Below are positions 44,458 through 53,810 of a DNA stretch of 64,000 bases, in pieces; position 1 is the stretch's first letter; every line of letters begins with the position of its first letter. The translations under genes were made by a program, and so were the position numbers. The notes under the pieces were generated by a model. It did not search any database and had not been told where the DNA came from. It saw only the letters and a list, made by a program, of their open reading frames with translations. The DNA comes from Rhizobium sp. CC-YZS058 (lineage in GTDB: Bacteria; Pseudomonadota; Alphaproteobacteria; Rhizobiales; Rhizobiaceae). The stretch is from assembly GCF_034720595.1 (NCBI RefSeq), contig NZ_JAYESJ010000001.1, positions 3,498,001 to 3,562,000 on the forward strand, in the 5' to 3' direction.

Positions 44458-45723
44458 TCACGTCCAGGGCTGCAGCAGCACGGCGGCAAGGGCGAGCAGC
44501 AGCGTCGGCGGCATGATGACGAAGCCGAGCTTAAGGAAAGACCACGCGCCGAAGGACAGCCCTTCCCGCTTGAGCGCGGTCAGCCAGAGAATGGTGGCGA
44601 GCGAGCCGGTGACCGACAGATTGGGACCAATGTCGATGCCGACGAGAATGGCATCGACAACCTTGTCCGGCAAAGCGGCCGCCGTGGTAAAGGCGCCGGC
44701 CATGAGGCCGAGCGGCAGGTTGTTCGTCAAATTCGCGCCGAAGGCCAGGGCGGCCCCGGCTGAAAGCGCGCCGACGTCCGGATGGGCAGTCAGCGGCGGC
44801 TGCAGCGCGGCGACGAGGAGATCGCTGAGGCCGCTCAGCTCCAGGGCCCGCACGATGACGAAGAGGCCGGCGACCAGCGCCAGTGTCGCCCAGGAAATTT
44901 CCTTGACGAGCGGCAGCGGGCTCGATCGCTCGCCGATGGTGACGGCCAATGCCGTCAGCAGCCCGGCGGCCAGCGTCGGCAGGCCGAGCTCGAGCCCGAG
45001 AAAGGAGGCCGTGAGCAGAACCATTGCACCGGCGGCCAGGCCAAAGGCGGCGATCCGCCCGCCCCGCGACAATGCGGGAACCGGAACCGCACTGTCGGTC
45101 TCCCCGACGAGATCCGCCCGCTGCGTCCAGCGCAGCAGCAGATAGGTGCCAAGGATTGCCGCGAGCGAGGGCAGCGCAAACCGGGCTAGCCAGGGCCCGA
45201 GCGCCGGCAGGTGTTCGCCGAACACGACGAGATTGGCGGGATTGGAGATCGGCAGCACGAAGGAGGCGGCGTTGGCGACAAAGGCGCAGACGAGCAGGTA
45301 GGGAATGGGCGAGGCCACCTTGGCGGCGCGCGTCACCGCGATCACGGCGGGTGTCAGCACCACGGCGGTCGCATCGTTGGACAGGAAGACGGTGACCAGC
45401 GTGCCCATGAGATAGACGAGCGCGAAGAGCCGCTGCGGCGAGCCCCGCGCTGCACGTGCCGCATGGGCGGCCAGCGTATCGAACAGGCCTTCGCGCCGCG
45501 CGGTTTCGGCCAGCAGCATCATGCCGGCAAGGAAGAGGTAGACATCGAGCCCGGAAAGCACGCCGGCCAGCGCCTGCGCCGGCGGCAGCAGGCCGATCAG
45601 GACCAGAAGGGCAGCACCGGTCACGGCAAAGATCCATTCCGGCCAGCGAAAGGGCCGGAAGATGACGCCGAGAACGGTGAGGGCGCTGAGCACCCAAGTC
45701 GCAAGATGTGCGCTGAAGACCAT
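44458..45723 (-). CDS. ArsB/NhaD-type ion transporter (SLC13/IT superfamily)
   Basis: A 421-residue permease with about ten to twelve hydrophobic helices. The pattern VFLSNDATAVVLTPAVIAV, with VLPISNPANLVVFG and, in the second half, FGANLTNNLPLGLMAG and IDIGPNLSVTGSLATILWL, is the duplicated hairpin motif of the ArsB/ion-transporter superfamily. It could export arsenite or carry another anion. There is no arsC, arsR or arsH nearby, so arsenic function is only possible. It is followed on the same strand side by the MFS gene upstream; the 124-bp gap contains a terminator hairpin for that gene. Confidence 0.83.
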   Translation of the reverse strand: MVFSAHLATWVLSALTVLGVIFRPFRWPEWIFAVTGAALLVLIGLLPPAQALAGVLSGLDVYLFLAGMMLLAETARREGLFDTLAAHAARAARGSPQRLFALVYLMGTLVTVFLSNDATAVVLTPAVIAVTRAAKVASPIPYLLVCAFVANAASFVLPISNPANLVVFGEHLPALGPWLARFALPSLAAILGTYLLLRWTQRADLVGETDSAVPVPALSRGGRIAAFGLAAGAMVLLTASFLGLELGLPTLAAGLLTALAVTIGERSSPLPLVKEISWATLALVAGLFVIVRALELSGLSDLLVAALQPPLTAHPDVGALSAGAALAFGANLTNNLPLGLMAGAFTTAAALPDKVVDAILVGIDIGPNLSVTGSLATILWLTALKREGLSFGAWSFLKLGFVIMPPTLLLALAAVLLQPWT

Positions 45724-45822
45724 GAAGGGGACCTGGAAAGGAGCAGACGGCGGGACGCCGCTCTATGCCTGAGAACGGGACGGCCGTCGACTGCGGGGAA
45801 ACGTCCGGCCCGGATTGACGAT

Positions 45823-45846
45823 CGGGCCGGAGGGCGCTCCGGCCCG
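45823..45846 (-). terminator. Terminator hairpin after the MFS gene
   Basis: A perfect 10-bp stem (CGGGCCGGAG / CTCCGGCCCG) with a GGCG loop lies 1 bp beyond the stop codon of the minus-strand MFS gene. A/T content after it is low, but the position and stem strength fit a terminator that separates it from the ArsB-like gene. Confidence 0.6.
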
Positions 45847-45847
45847 C

Positions 45848-47293
45848 TCAGTCACCCGCGCAGGCGGCGGCGAGTTTGGGGCTGGACACCAGCCAGATGA
45901 CAAGGCCGCAGACCGCGAAGCCGGCGAGCGCCAGATAGGCGGCCGAAAAGCCGTAGCGTGCGACGATCATGCCGGCGATGGCGGGGCTGAGCGACGCGCC
46001 GATTCCCTGCACCGTCATCACGGCGCCGAGCCCGGCATTGATGTGGCCGCTGCCGCGCAGCATGCGGGCCACGAGACCCGGCACCGCAACGCCGAGCAGG
46101 CCGGCGCCAACGCCATCCAGCATCTGGACCGGAATGAGCGCATAGGGGCTCGGCCAAAGGCCGGCGATCAGGCCGCGCACCGGCAGCGCCACCAGGGCGG
46201 CAACCAGCAGCAGGAAATAACCGCGCCGCCCGGCAAAGCCGGCTGCGAGCAAGGCCACCGGGATCATGGTCAACTGGGCAATGATGACCGTGGCCGCGGT
46301 GTAGGAGACCGGATCGGAGAGCAGGCTCTTGAGGCTGGTCGGCTGCTGCACCGCTTCGGCCGCAGGCCGGCCGGCGGTCGCTTGGCCGGGCGGGATAGCG
46401 CTCGTGCCGGACGAGGCCGTGCCCGGTGCGCCCGCCGCCTGAGATCCGGCTGCGTCTGCCCCTTGGACCTGCGGCCCGGATGCTTGCGCCCCTTGGGCCG
46501 TGCCGCCATCGTTGCTCTCCGCCTGGGTTGCCACCTGCTGGCCAAGCAGCGGCAGCATGGCGCCATTGCCGAAGTGGAAGAGCATCAGCGTTGCGGCGAG
46601 GATCAGGAGCGGGGTCGATTTCCACAGCACGCTGAAGCCGGAGGGCGGATCGCTTTCGCCGCCCTCGCGCTTCTCGATGCCGCGTGCCGCGTCATGGTCG
46701 ATATCCTCCGGCTTGATCATCAGCACCGCCAGGATGGAGCCGACGGCCATGGCGGTCATCAACGCGAAGACGGCCGTCAGCCCGAATTCATAGCCGAAGA
46801 AGCCGGCGCCGGCGGCGGCGAAGACATTGCCGCCATGGTTCCAGGCTTCGTTGCGTCCGAGCTGCGGGGCAAGGCCCTTCTGGCCCACCAGACCGAGCGT
46901 CAGACCGGCAATGGCCGGGCCGATCGCCGCTCCGGCAATGCCGGTCGCGATCTGCGACGCCGTGACGAAGGGGACGGTCGGCACGAAGAGGATGGCGAGC
47001 GAGGCGACGATGACGAGTGCCGCACAGAAGCCGACCATGAAGCGCTTGGCGCGCGAGGCATCCGCCAGTGCGCCGAGCGGCGTCGTAGCCAGCATGCCGG
47101 CAATGCCGCCCACCGTCATCACCACGCCGATGGTGGCCGGGCTCCAGCCCTGACCGATGAGGAAGATGCCGAGGAAGGGCCCAAGCCCGTCGCGCACATC
47201 CGCCAGAAAGAAATTGACCGCGCTCAGGGCCCGGACAGAGCGCGACCGACGCCCCGCCGGAGCCGGAGCGACCCGTGCCGCCACCGTGCTCAT
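45848..47293 (-). CDS. MFS transporter with a low-complexity central loop
   Basis: A 481-residue major facilitator protein with about twelve helices. The helix 2-3 loop reads ATTPLGALADASRAKRFMVG, the usual G-x-L-a-D-r pattern. Between helices 6 and 7 is an insert of about 70 residues rich in Ala, Gly, Gln and Ser (roughly bases 46350-46540), longer than the ordinary central loop. The substrate is unknown; sequence near helix 1 (VNFFLADVRDGLGPFLGIFL) resembles drug or sugar-phosphate exporters. It is a single transcription unit with a terminator directly after it. Confidence 0.87.
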   Translation of the reverse strand: MSTVAARVAPAPAGRRSRSVRALSAVNFFLADVRDGLGPFLGIFLIGQGWSPATIGVVMTVGGIAGMLATTPLGALADASRAKRFMVGFCAALVIVASLAILFVPTVPFVTASQIATGIAGAAIGPAIAGLTLGLVGQKGLAPQLGRNEAWNHGGNVFAAAGAGFFGYEFGLTAVFALMTAMAVGSILAVLMIKPEDIDHDAARGIEKREGGESDPPSGFSVLWKSTPLLILAATLMLFHFGNGAMLPLLGQQVATQAESNDGGTAQGAQASGPQVQGADAAGSQAAGAPGTASSGTSAIPPGQATAGRPAAEAVQQPTSLKSLLSDPVSYTAATVIIAQLTMIPVALLAAGFAGRRGYFLLLVAALVALPVRGLIAGLWPSPYALIPVQMLDGVGAGLLGVAVPGLVARMLRGSGHINAGLGAVMTVQGIGASLSPAIAGMIVARYGFSAAYLALAGFAVCGLVIWLVSSPKLAAACAGD

Positions 47294-47423
47294 GAAGATG
47301 TCCTGGAAAAAGAAGCCGAACCGAATGAGATGCGAGATGAAACCGGCACTAAACGCATCGCTGATTCAAAGGTTTCTGCATAAGCAGACTATATTTTCGC
47401 GAGAACTTACGGGATTGCCGGGA

Positions 47424-48437
47424 TCACCCGGCTTGCACCATCCGGATGCGCTCAAGGCCGCCGACGGTTTCGGCGAAATCCTGCCAGACGCTCTCCGCCC
47501 CCTTCTGCCAGGCCTCCCGATCTTCCGGCTGCAGCACGCTGCCGCCATGGGCCCTGGCTTCATCGACCGACCGCGCTTGATCCTCGACGATCAGGTGATC
47601 GAACAGGCGGGCGCCCTCGCGCGAGGCCTCGGCAAACACGTTCCTCTGCTCCGCGCTCAACCCCGCCCAGAAGCTTTGCGCATAGAAGATCACCCCGGAA
47701 GCCCAGATGTGGCCGGTCTCGGTGAGATAAGGCACGACCTCGTAGAGCTTGAAGCCGGCATAGGCGGATTTGGTCAGGTCCATGGCGTCGGCCACGCCGG
47801 TCGAGAGCGCATTGTAGGTTTCGGTGATCGGAATGCCGACGGGCGTGCAGCCGAAGGCGCTCCAGAGCCGTGTGTGCAGCGGGCTCTGGATGACGCGGAT
47901 CGTCTTGCCCTTCACCTGCTCCGGCCTGGCAATTGGCTCCTTGGCGAGCAGATGGCGCGCACCGTAATTGATGAACCCGCCAACGGCGAAGCTTTGCGCC
48001 TCGAGCCGCTTCGTCAGGTCCTGGCCGACCGGCCCCTCCACCGTCCGGCGAACATGATCGGCATCGCGGAAGAGAAAAGGCAGGTCGAGAAGCTGCAGCT
48101 CCGGCACCCAGCCGGAGAGCGAGGAGACGGTCGAAAGACCGGCCTGGATGGAGCCGAGCCGCGCACCTTCGGCCACCTGCTTTTCGCCGCCGAGCGCGCC
48201 GTTCTTGACGATGTTGAAGCGGAACGCGCCGGGCAGCCTCTCCTCCACCAGATCGCGGATCTTCAGCCAGACTCTCGTTTCAGGCTTGTCGTCGCCAAGC
48301 AGCGAGGCAACCGTCAGCGTTGTGGTGCGGGCAGCGGCAGGGCGGATGAGAGCGGGAGCGGCAAGCGCCGCACCGGTGGCGCAGGCGCCGGCGAGAAAAC
48401 GGCGGCGGGAGGGACGGATCGGGATCAGAGAAGTCAT
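47424..48437 (-). CDS. TRAP transporter substrate-binding protein (DctP family)
   Basis: A 337-residue TRAP periplasmic binding protein. The N-terminus is a twin-arginine signal (RPSRRRFLAGACATGAALAA). The mature chain has VWLKIRDLVEERLPGAFRF, a family Arg-containing helix (GKTIRVIQSPLHTRLWSAFG) and PITETYNALSTGVADAMDL. The binding Arg that contacts a carboxylate ligand lies in KGKTIRV. The substrate is therefore likely an organic or sugar acid. The permease gene is upstream on the same strand with a 124-bp gap. A start at ATG 48437 places the Tat motif correctly. Confidence 0.9.
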   Translation of the reverse strand: MTSLIPIRPSRRRFLAGACATGAALAAPALIRPAAARTTTLTVASLLGDDKPETRVWLKIRDLVEERLPGAFRFNIVKNGALGGEKQVAEGARLGSIQAGLSTVSSLSGWVPELQLLDLPFLFRDADHVRRTVEGPVGQDLTKRLEAQSFAVGGFINYGARHLLAKEPIARPEQVKGKTIRVIQSPLHTRLWSAFGCTPVGIPITETYNALSTGVADAMDLTKSAYAGFKLYEVVPYLTETGHIWASGVIFYAQSFWAGLSAEQRNVFAEASREGARLFDHLIVEDQARSVDEARAHGGSVLQPEDREAWQKGAESVWQDFAETVGGLERIRMVQAG

Positions 48438-48561
48438 GGCGATCTCTTTCGACGGCTGGGGCATGTCCGGCAACGGCGCGTGTGTGGTTTTGCGTGCGGA
48501 CTGCGTGAAGACGATGACATAAACCATCTCCCGTGATCGGGTTTTGAGAACGGGAGAGGCA

Positions 48562-50415
48562 TCAGACGAAAAGGGCCCAGGCACAGAGCAGCGTTAGTGC
48601 GACCAGCAGGGCAAGGAGATAGGGAAGGACGGCGCGAAACAGCGCGGCCGGCGGCACCCGGGTTACGCCGCTCACCACATAGATCAGCATGCCGAGCGGC
48701 GGCGTCAGGCCGTGGATCATCAGATTGACGACCAGGATGACGCCAAAAAGGATCGGATCAATCCCCGCGCCGGTGGCCGCCGGCAGCAGAATGGGGCCAA
48801 GCAGCAGGATAGCCGCGCCGATATCGAGCACCAGCCCGACCGTGAGCAGGATAAGGTTGGAGAGCAGCAGCACGGCGAGCGCGCTGCCGCCCAGCAGGGT
48901 CACGGCGCCGGATACCAGCCCTGCCACATCGTCCACCGCCAGCAGAAAGGCGAAGGGTCCGGCCGTGCCGATCAGAAGGCCGATCGCCGCCGCTTCCGTC
49001 GCAGACCCGCGGAAGACGGCGAGGAGGGCGCGGGGAGAAAGTCGTGCGAAGAGCGCCAGCCCGAGGGTGTAGAGGGCGGCGAGCGCTGCCGCCTCCGTGG
49101 TCGTCACGAGACCCATGCGGATGCCGAGAACGACGATGACACCCAGGCCGATGGCAGGAAGGGCGGCAAGGGCAGCCTGCAGGCGCTCCGCCCCGCTCGC
49201 TCGCGGCACAGCCCCATGCGCGCCGGCCGTCCAGTGAATGGCGACGGCGAGACAGGCAGCCATGACCGCGCCCGCAAAGGCGCCATCCACCAGCAGCGCG
49301 CCGACCGAAAGATTGGTGGCGGCGGCAAGGATGAGAAAGGCGATCGAAGGCGGAATGATATTGTCGAGCACCGAGGTGGCGGCAATGATCGCGCCCGCTT
49401 GCGCCGGCGGCGTGCCGTGGCGGACGAGCTCCGGCTGGAAGGTGGCGGCGCCGAAGGCGGCATTGGCGACCGAGGACCCGGATGCGCCGGAAAAGAGCAC
49501 GCTGGTCAAGAGCGTGGTCTGCGCGAGCCCTGCCCTTCGGTGTCCGACAAGGCTGGCGGCAAAGCGCACCAGCTGATTGGCAGCCCCGGATGCGGTCAGC
49601 AGACCGCCGACCAGGAGGAAGAAGGGGATGGCGAGCAGCAGGAATTTCGACAGGCTGCTGACCGTGGTTGAAACGATCGCCGGCTCCGGCAGGCTGCTGC
49701 CGAAGGCAATCGCTCCATAGGCGCCCGCAAGGAAGGCATGCGACAGCGGGGCTGCCACGAGCAGACCAAGGGTGGCGATGAGCGCGAGAAACAGGCTCGG
49801 CGGCAGATCGGTGTCGATCAAGAGCTCGGGGATGGCGAGATAGAGGGCAACCGCGAGAGCCAGCGAGGCCAGAAGCGTGAGGCTCCGCCCCTCCTCCAGC
49901 CGCCGGAGGCAGAGAAGCAGCCCCATCAACCCGCCGCCGGCGCCGAGCAAGGCGAAGCGGCCCCATTCCGGCAGGCCGAGCGTCGGCGAGACACCGCCCA
50001 GCAGGCGCATGATCTGGCTGCCGCCAAACAGCAGGATCAGCCCGGCCAAAAGGCTGAACGCATCCGCCAGCCCCTCGGCAAGCCGCGCCAGCCAACCCGG
50101 AAGGCGGCGCACCACGACATCGAGCCGCATGGCAAGCGCACCGCCGAGACTGAGCGGCGCACCGAGCGCAATCAGCGCCACATGCAACCAGATGCCGAGC
50201 TCCTCGAGACCGATGAAGCCGGTGGAAAAAAGGTAGCGCGCCGCGACCCCGGTCAGCACGAGCCCGAGCAGCAGCGCCAGAACGAGCGCTGCGAGGGTGC
50301 CCAGCACCGCCTCGAGACCGAGGCGGAGACGGGTGATCGGTGCCACCCGCCTGCGCGGCTCTGACACCGGTGAAACGCCCTCGCCTGTCATCGCTCTGGA
50401 TATGACCCTGCTCAT
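48562..50415 (-). CDS. TRAP transporter fused small-large permease (DctQM)
   Basis: A 617-residue permease that fuses the small DctQ subunit (about residues 1-180, with EELGIWLHVALIALGAPLSL and AMRLDVVVRRLPGW) to the large DctM subunit. The large part has the family motifs FAGASGSS-like LFSGASGSSVANAAFG, ATSVLDNIIPPSIAFLILAA and a C-terminal HGLTPPLGMLIYVVSGV. Around 17 hydrophobic segments are visible. It works with the DctP protein at 47424 using a sodium or proton gradient. ATG 50415 is the first start; ATG 50391 is also possible and neither has a strong ribosome site. Confidence 0.9.
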   Translation of the reverse strand: MSRVISRAMTGEGVSPVSEPRRRVAPITRLRLGLEAVLGTLAALVLALLLGLVLTGVAARYLFSTGFIGLEELGIWLHVALIALGAPLSLGGALAMRLDVVVRRLPGWLARLAEGLADAFSLLAGLILLFGGSQIMRLLGGVSPTLGLPEWGRFALLGAGGGLMGLLLCLRRLEEGRSLTLLASLALAVALYLAIPELLIDTDLPPSLFLALIATLGLLVAAPLSHAFLAGAYGAIAFGSSLPEPAIVSTTVSSLSKFLLLAIPFFLLVGGLLTASGAANQLVRFAASLVGHRRAGLAQTTLLTSVLFSGASGSSVANAAFGAATFQPELVRHGTPPAQAGAIIAATSVLDNIIPPSIAFLILAAATNLSVGALLVDGAFAGAVMAACLAVAIHWTAGAHGAVPRASGAERLQAALAALPAIGLGVIVVLGIRMGLVTTTEAAALAALYTLGLALFARLSPRALLAVFRGSATEAAAIGLLIGTAGPFAFLLAVDDVAGLVSGAVTLLGGSALAVLLLSNLILLTVGLVLDIGAAILLLGPILLPAATGAGIDPILFGVILVVNLMIHGLTPPLGMLIYVVSGVTRVPPAALFRAVLPYLLALLVALTLLCAWALFV

Positions 50416-50614
50416 GGTAGTTCGGGGCTCGACGCGTGCGGAAATTGCCGCCGGAGATCAGCGGGAAAGCGCAACGAACCGGCCACGCCCTTTTTGCCGA
50501 TTGCGCGCCGGTTCTCAAGCGTTTCTTGAAATATCCGACATGCCGTGCCTTCACCTTCGGACAAGCAGCGGGCAGACGAACGGTTCCCGAAAGATCGGCC
50601 GTCTGCGGTGACGC

Positions 50615-51517
50615 TTACCCATCGATGAAGGCCGACAGTTCGTCCGGCGTGCCGTTCGGGAAGGCCTCCCGCAGGAAGTCGAGAAAGGCGGAGATGCGGG
50701 CGCTGAGCAGGCGGCGCGAGGGATAGAGCGCCCAGAGCGCGACCTCCGACCCTTCGACCTCGCCCCACTGCGACAGCCGACCGGCCGCAAGATCCTTCAT
50801 GACCAGCGAGATCGGCAGCTTGGCGACGCCGGTGCCGGCCCGCACCGCATCGCGCACCATGACGAGGGAGGAGAGTGCCAAAGTCGGGTGGGTTCTGATC
50901 GTCGCTCCGCCTTCCGGCCGACGGACCGGCCAGTCGCCTGGCTCGCCCAAGTGGCGCCCGACACTGCGCACCGGGTCTCCCGGATCGGGAAAGGCAAGGC
51001 CGGGTGGAGCGACGACGACGAGCCGGTCGCGCATCAGGATCCGCCCCACCAGGCTTTCATCCGGATCGGGATTGACGCGGATCACCAGATCATAGCCTTC
51101 CTCGACCATATCCACGGGCCGATCCTCCGCCGTCACCTCCAGCTGCACCTGCGGGTAGCGGGCGGCAAAACCGGCCGCCAGCCGCCCCATGGCCGTCTGT
51201 GCGAAGAGCAGCGGCGTGCTGAGGCGCAGCCGGCCCCTCGGCGTTGCGCCGCCCGCGGCGATCGACGCCGCGGTCTCCTCGACGGCGGACAGCAGGATCG
51301 ATGTCCGCTCGAAAAGCGCCCGCCCCTCCTCAGTCAGGACAAGCCTTCGCCCGCCGCGCTCGAACAGCCGCAGATCGAGCGCCGCCTCAAGCTCCGAGAC
51401 GCGGCGCGAAAGCGTCGCCTTCGGACGGCCCGTGAGCCGCGCCGCCGTCCCGAAGCCGCCATGCCGCGCCACCAGAACGAAATCTGCCAATGCCAAAAGA
51501 TCCATCGTTCCATCCAT
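50615..51517 (-). CDS. LysR family transcriptional regulator
   Basis: A 300-residue LysR regulator. The winged helix is at residues about 5-65 (ALADFVLVARHGGFGTAARL, KATLSRRVSELEAALDLRLF, ERGGRRLVLTEEGRALFE). The effector domain has GRLRLSTPLLFAQTAMGRLA, LEVTAEDRPVDMVEEGYDLV, and the C-terminal PSRRLLSARISAFLDFL typical of the ArgP/DsdC-like 'LysR substrate' group. It is divergent from the NmrA-type gene, 95 bp away, which it probably regulates, the classical LysR arrangement. A second ATG at 51505 gives MDLLALADF and may be the real start. Confidence 0.92.
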   Translation of the reverse strand: MDGTMDLLALADFVLVARHGGFGTAARLTGRPKATLSRRVSELEAALDLRLFERGGRRLVLTEEGRALFERTSILLSAVEETAASIAAGGATPRGRLRLSTPLLFAQTAMGRLAAGFAARYPQVQLEVTAEDRPVDMVEEGYDLVIRVNPDPDESLVGRILMRDRLVVVAPPGLAFPDPGDPVRSVGRHLGEPGDWPVRRPEGGATIRTHPTLALSSLVMVRDAVRAGTGVAKLPISLVMKDLAAGRLSQWGEVEGSEVALWALYPSRRLLSARISAFLDFLREAFPNGTPDELSAFIDG

Positions 51518-51612
51518 GAGACGACCTGGCCCAAAACGCCGTCTATCGGACCAAAGATGAACCGGGCACCATCAGGGCGTCAAGACAGACCAACCCAGAA
51601 GGACACACGGTC

Positions 51613-52482
51613 ATGACCATTCTCGTTACAGGCGCCACCGGCCGCATCGGCCGCCACCTCATCGCCAACCTTGTCGAACGCGGCGCCGCCGTTCGGGTGC
51701 TGACCCGCGACCCAGCGAAAGCCGGCTTTTCGGCGGAGATCGAGGTCGCCCAGGGCGACCTGCTCGATATCGAGGCGCTGCGCGGGGCGATGAAGGGCAT
51801 CCGCACGCTCTTCCTGCTCAATGCGGTGACGGGCGATGAATTCACCCAGGCGCTCATCACGCTGAACCTTGCCAGGGAAGCCGGGATCGAGCGGCTCGTC
51901 TACCTGTCCGTGCTCAATGCCGAACGCTTCCACACCGTGCCGCATTTCGCGGTCAAGGCCGCGGTGGAGCGGCTGATCGCCGAAGTCGGTTTCAGCGCAA
52001 CGATCCTGCGCCCCTCCTATTTCATCGACAACGACCGGATGGTCCGGGATGTGATCATGAGCCATGGGGTCTATCCGATGCCGATCGGTGCCAAGGGGGT
52101 GGCCATGGTCGATGCGCGGGACATTGCCGAACTCGCCGCCATTGAACTGATCCGCCGCCACGATGCGCCGGCCCGCCTGCCCAGCGAGACGATCACCGTC
52201 GTCGGCCCCGACACGCTGACCGGGCCGGAGGTTGCCGCCATCTGGTCGGACGTGCTCGGCCGCACGGTCCATTACGGCGGCGACGACCCGACTGGCTTCG
52301 AACAGACGCTCGGCACCTTCATGCCACGGTGGATGGCCTACGAGATGCGGCTGATGGCCGAGCGCTACGTGACCGACGGCATGCTGCCGCAGCCGGGCGA
52401 CGTGGTTCGGCTGACCGAGCGGCTCGGCCGTCCGCTCCACAGCTACCGTGCTTTTGCCACCGCCGAGGCCCGCCTTGCCTGA
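51613..52482 (+). CDS. NmrA-like NAD(P)H-binding reductase (atypical SDR)
   Basis: A 289-residue atypical short-chain dehydrogenase. The nucleotide loop is LVTGATGRIGRHLIANLVER and the family DLLDIEALRGAMKGIRTLFL follows. There is no complete Tyr-Lys catalytic pair of classical SDRs; the region reads HFAVKAAVERLI. C-terminal segments (TITVVGPDTLTGPEVAAIWS) match NmrA/quinone-reductase QOR2-type proteins. These bind NADPH and may reduce quinones or act as redox sensors. Divergent LysR suggests induction by a redox or aromatic effector. The ATG has AGAAGGACAC before it. Confidence 0.88.
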   Translation: MTILVTGATGRIGRHLIANLVERGAAVRVLTRDPAKAGFSAEIEVAQGDLLDIEALRGAMKGIRTLFLLNAVTGDEFTQALITLNLAREAGIERLVYLSVLNAERFHTVPHFAVKAAVERLIAEVGFSATILRPSYFIDNDRMVRDVIMSHGVYPMPIGAKGVAMVDARDIAELAAIELIRRHDAPARLPSETITVVGPDTLTGPEVAAIWSDVLGRTVHYGGDDPTGFEQTLGTFMPRWMAYEMRLMAERYVTDGMLPQPGDVVRLTERLGRPLHSYRAFATAEARLA

Positions 52483-52554
52483 TGTCCGCGGGCGTTCCCG
52501 CCCCGGTTCGGCGGGCCGCCCCGGCGCAGACCGGGGTGGCCTTCCGTTTCTGGT

Positions 52555-53166
52555 TCACTCGGCCACCTCGGCGGAAGCCGGGGTGGCAAGGAGGCCGCTT
52601 GCCAAGGCACGGAACGCCTCGACTGCCTTGGGAAGCGTGGCCGCCGGATCCGGCGAGGCCGCAACCCAGAGAGCGGCATTCAGCGCCGCGCCGCTGACCA
52701 GCCGGGCGGCGGCTTCCGCATCGACCGGCTTCAGAACACCGGCATCGCGCAGCCTCTCCACGGTCTCCCGCGTCACTTGCAGGCAAGTGTTCTGGCTCGG
52801 CCATTGCGAAGGATCGCCGAGCACCGCCGGGCCGTCCAGGAGTACGATGCGCTGCACCTCCGGCTCCAGCGCCATTTCGATATAGGCCACTCCCTCGGCC
52901 AGCAGCCCTTGCCAGTCGTCCCCGGCCCTGGCCGCCAAAGCCTTGGCCCGCTGGGCCATGTCCGTGTCGATCAGCTCGACCACGGCGGCGAGCAGGCCGC
53001 GCTTGTCGCCGAAATTATGGTAGAGTGCCCCGCGCGTCAGCCCGGCCGCCGCGGTCAACTCATCCATCGATGCCGCGGCATAGCCCTTTTCGGCAAAGGC
53101 ACGGCGTGCGGCGTCGATCAGCTTCAGCCGGTTTTCCTGCATCGTCTCGAGCCGCTTGCCTGCCAT
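52555..53166 (-). CDS. TetR family transcriptional regulator
   Basis: A 203-residue TetR repressor. The N-terminal helix-turn-helix is RRAFAEKGYAAASMDELTAA, then AGLTRGALYHNFGDKRGLL. The C-terminal ligand domain is helical (AALWVAASPDPAATLPKAVE). Start ATG 53166 is preceded by AAAGGGTGTCC. Directly upstream are three copies of a 13-bp palindrome (53181-53242) that also cover the promoter of the divergent RidA gene, so it very probably represses itself and that gene. The ligand is unknown. Confidence 0.93.
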   Translation of the reverse strand: MAGKRLETMQENRLKLIDAARRAFAEKGYAAASMDELTAAAGLTRGALYHNFGDKRGLLAAVVELIDTDMAQRAKALAARAGDDWQGLLAEGVAYIEMALEPEVQRIVLLDGPAVLGDPSQWPSQNTCLQVTRETVERLRDAGVLKPVDAEAAARLVSGAALNAALWVAASPDPAATLPKAVEAFRALASGLLATPASAEVAE

Positions 53167-53180
53167 GGACACCCTTTCAC

Positions 53181-53242
53181 ATACGCTTCGTATTTCGATT
53201 TGACATACGGAACGTATCTCGCTACCTACATACGAGCCGTAT
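53181..53242. promoter_or_regulatory. Three TetR-type operators and the RidA promoter
   Basis: Three 13-bp palindromes of consensus ATACG-N3-CGTAT lie at 53181-53193, 53205-53217 and 53230-53242, spaced 24 and 25 bp centre to centre. TTGACA (53200-53205) and TACCTA (53223-53228), 17 bp apart, form a rightward promoter. The second operator covers its spacer and the third follows the -10. The repeats lie between the TetR gene and RidA, which fits a shared, auto-regulated control region. Confidence 0.85.
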
Positions 53243-53291
53243 ATCAGAACGCGGCGCGGCACGACAGGTGCCGATCGTGAAAGGACACCCG

Positions 53292-53690
53292 ATGACCCAG
53301 CCCGTCCCCATTTTCCCCGCCGGTCGGCAAGCTCTTTATGAAAAGCACGGCTATTCCGCCGCACTTCGCTCCGGCGATCTGCTTTTCGTGTCCGGCCAGG
53401 TCGGCAGCCGCGAGGATGGCAGCCCGCACCCCGATTTCGAGGCGCAGGTTCGACTTGCCTTCCAGAACCTGCAGGCCGTTCTCGCCGCCGCCGGCGCGAC
53501 GCTCGATGATCTGATCGACGTCACGACGTTCCATACGGACCCGGAGGCGCAGTTCGAAACCATCCTGAAGGTCAAGCAGGAGCACTTTCCGCAGCCGCCC
53601 TACCCGAACTGGACGGCCGTCGGCGTCACCTGGCTTGCCGGCTTCGACTTCGAGATCAAGGTGATAGCCCGCCTGCCGCAGGCCGCCTGA
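53292..53690 (+). CDS. RidA family protein
   Basis: A 132-residue RidA/YjgF/UK114-fold protein. The core carries GDLLFVSGQVGSREDGSPHP, VRLAFQNLQAVLAAAGATLD and DVTTFHTDPEAQFETILK. The near-C-terminal TAVGVTWLAGFDFEIKVIAR ends at the conserved Glu; the canonical RidA arginine (R-x-x-x-A) is absent here, which places it outside the enamine deaminase RidA group proper. Function is thus uncertain. The start is ATG 53292, 50 bp after the operators; an open frame upstream overlaps the TetR gene and is ignored. Confidence 0.88.
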   Translation: MTQPVPIFPAGRQALYEKHGYSAALRSGDLLFVSGQVGSREDGSPHPDFEAQVRLAFQNLQAVLAAAGATLDDLIDVTTFHTDPEAQFETILKVKQEHFPQPPYPNWTAVGVTWLAGFDFEIKVIARLPQAA

Positions 53691-53810
53691 ACGGGAAAGA
53701 CCTGCGGCAAACAGGCCCCCGCACTGTCAGTCGCAACTTGCCGCCATAGCTTTAGGCACTCACGACCTGTCGAAGACAGGCATCTCGATCAGACGGAAGG
53801 AGCGCCTGCC

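Noticed and set aside
44458..45723. Arsenic resistance operon
   Set aside because: The ArsB-like carrier has no arsR, arsC or arsH next to it, so the ion cannot be assigned.
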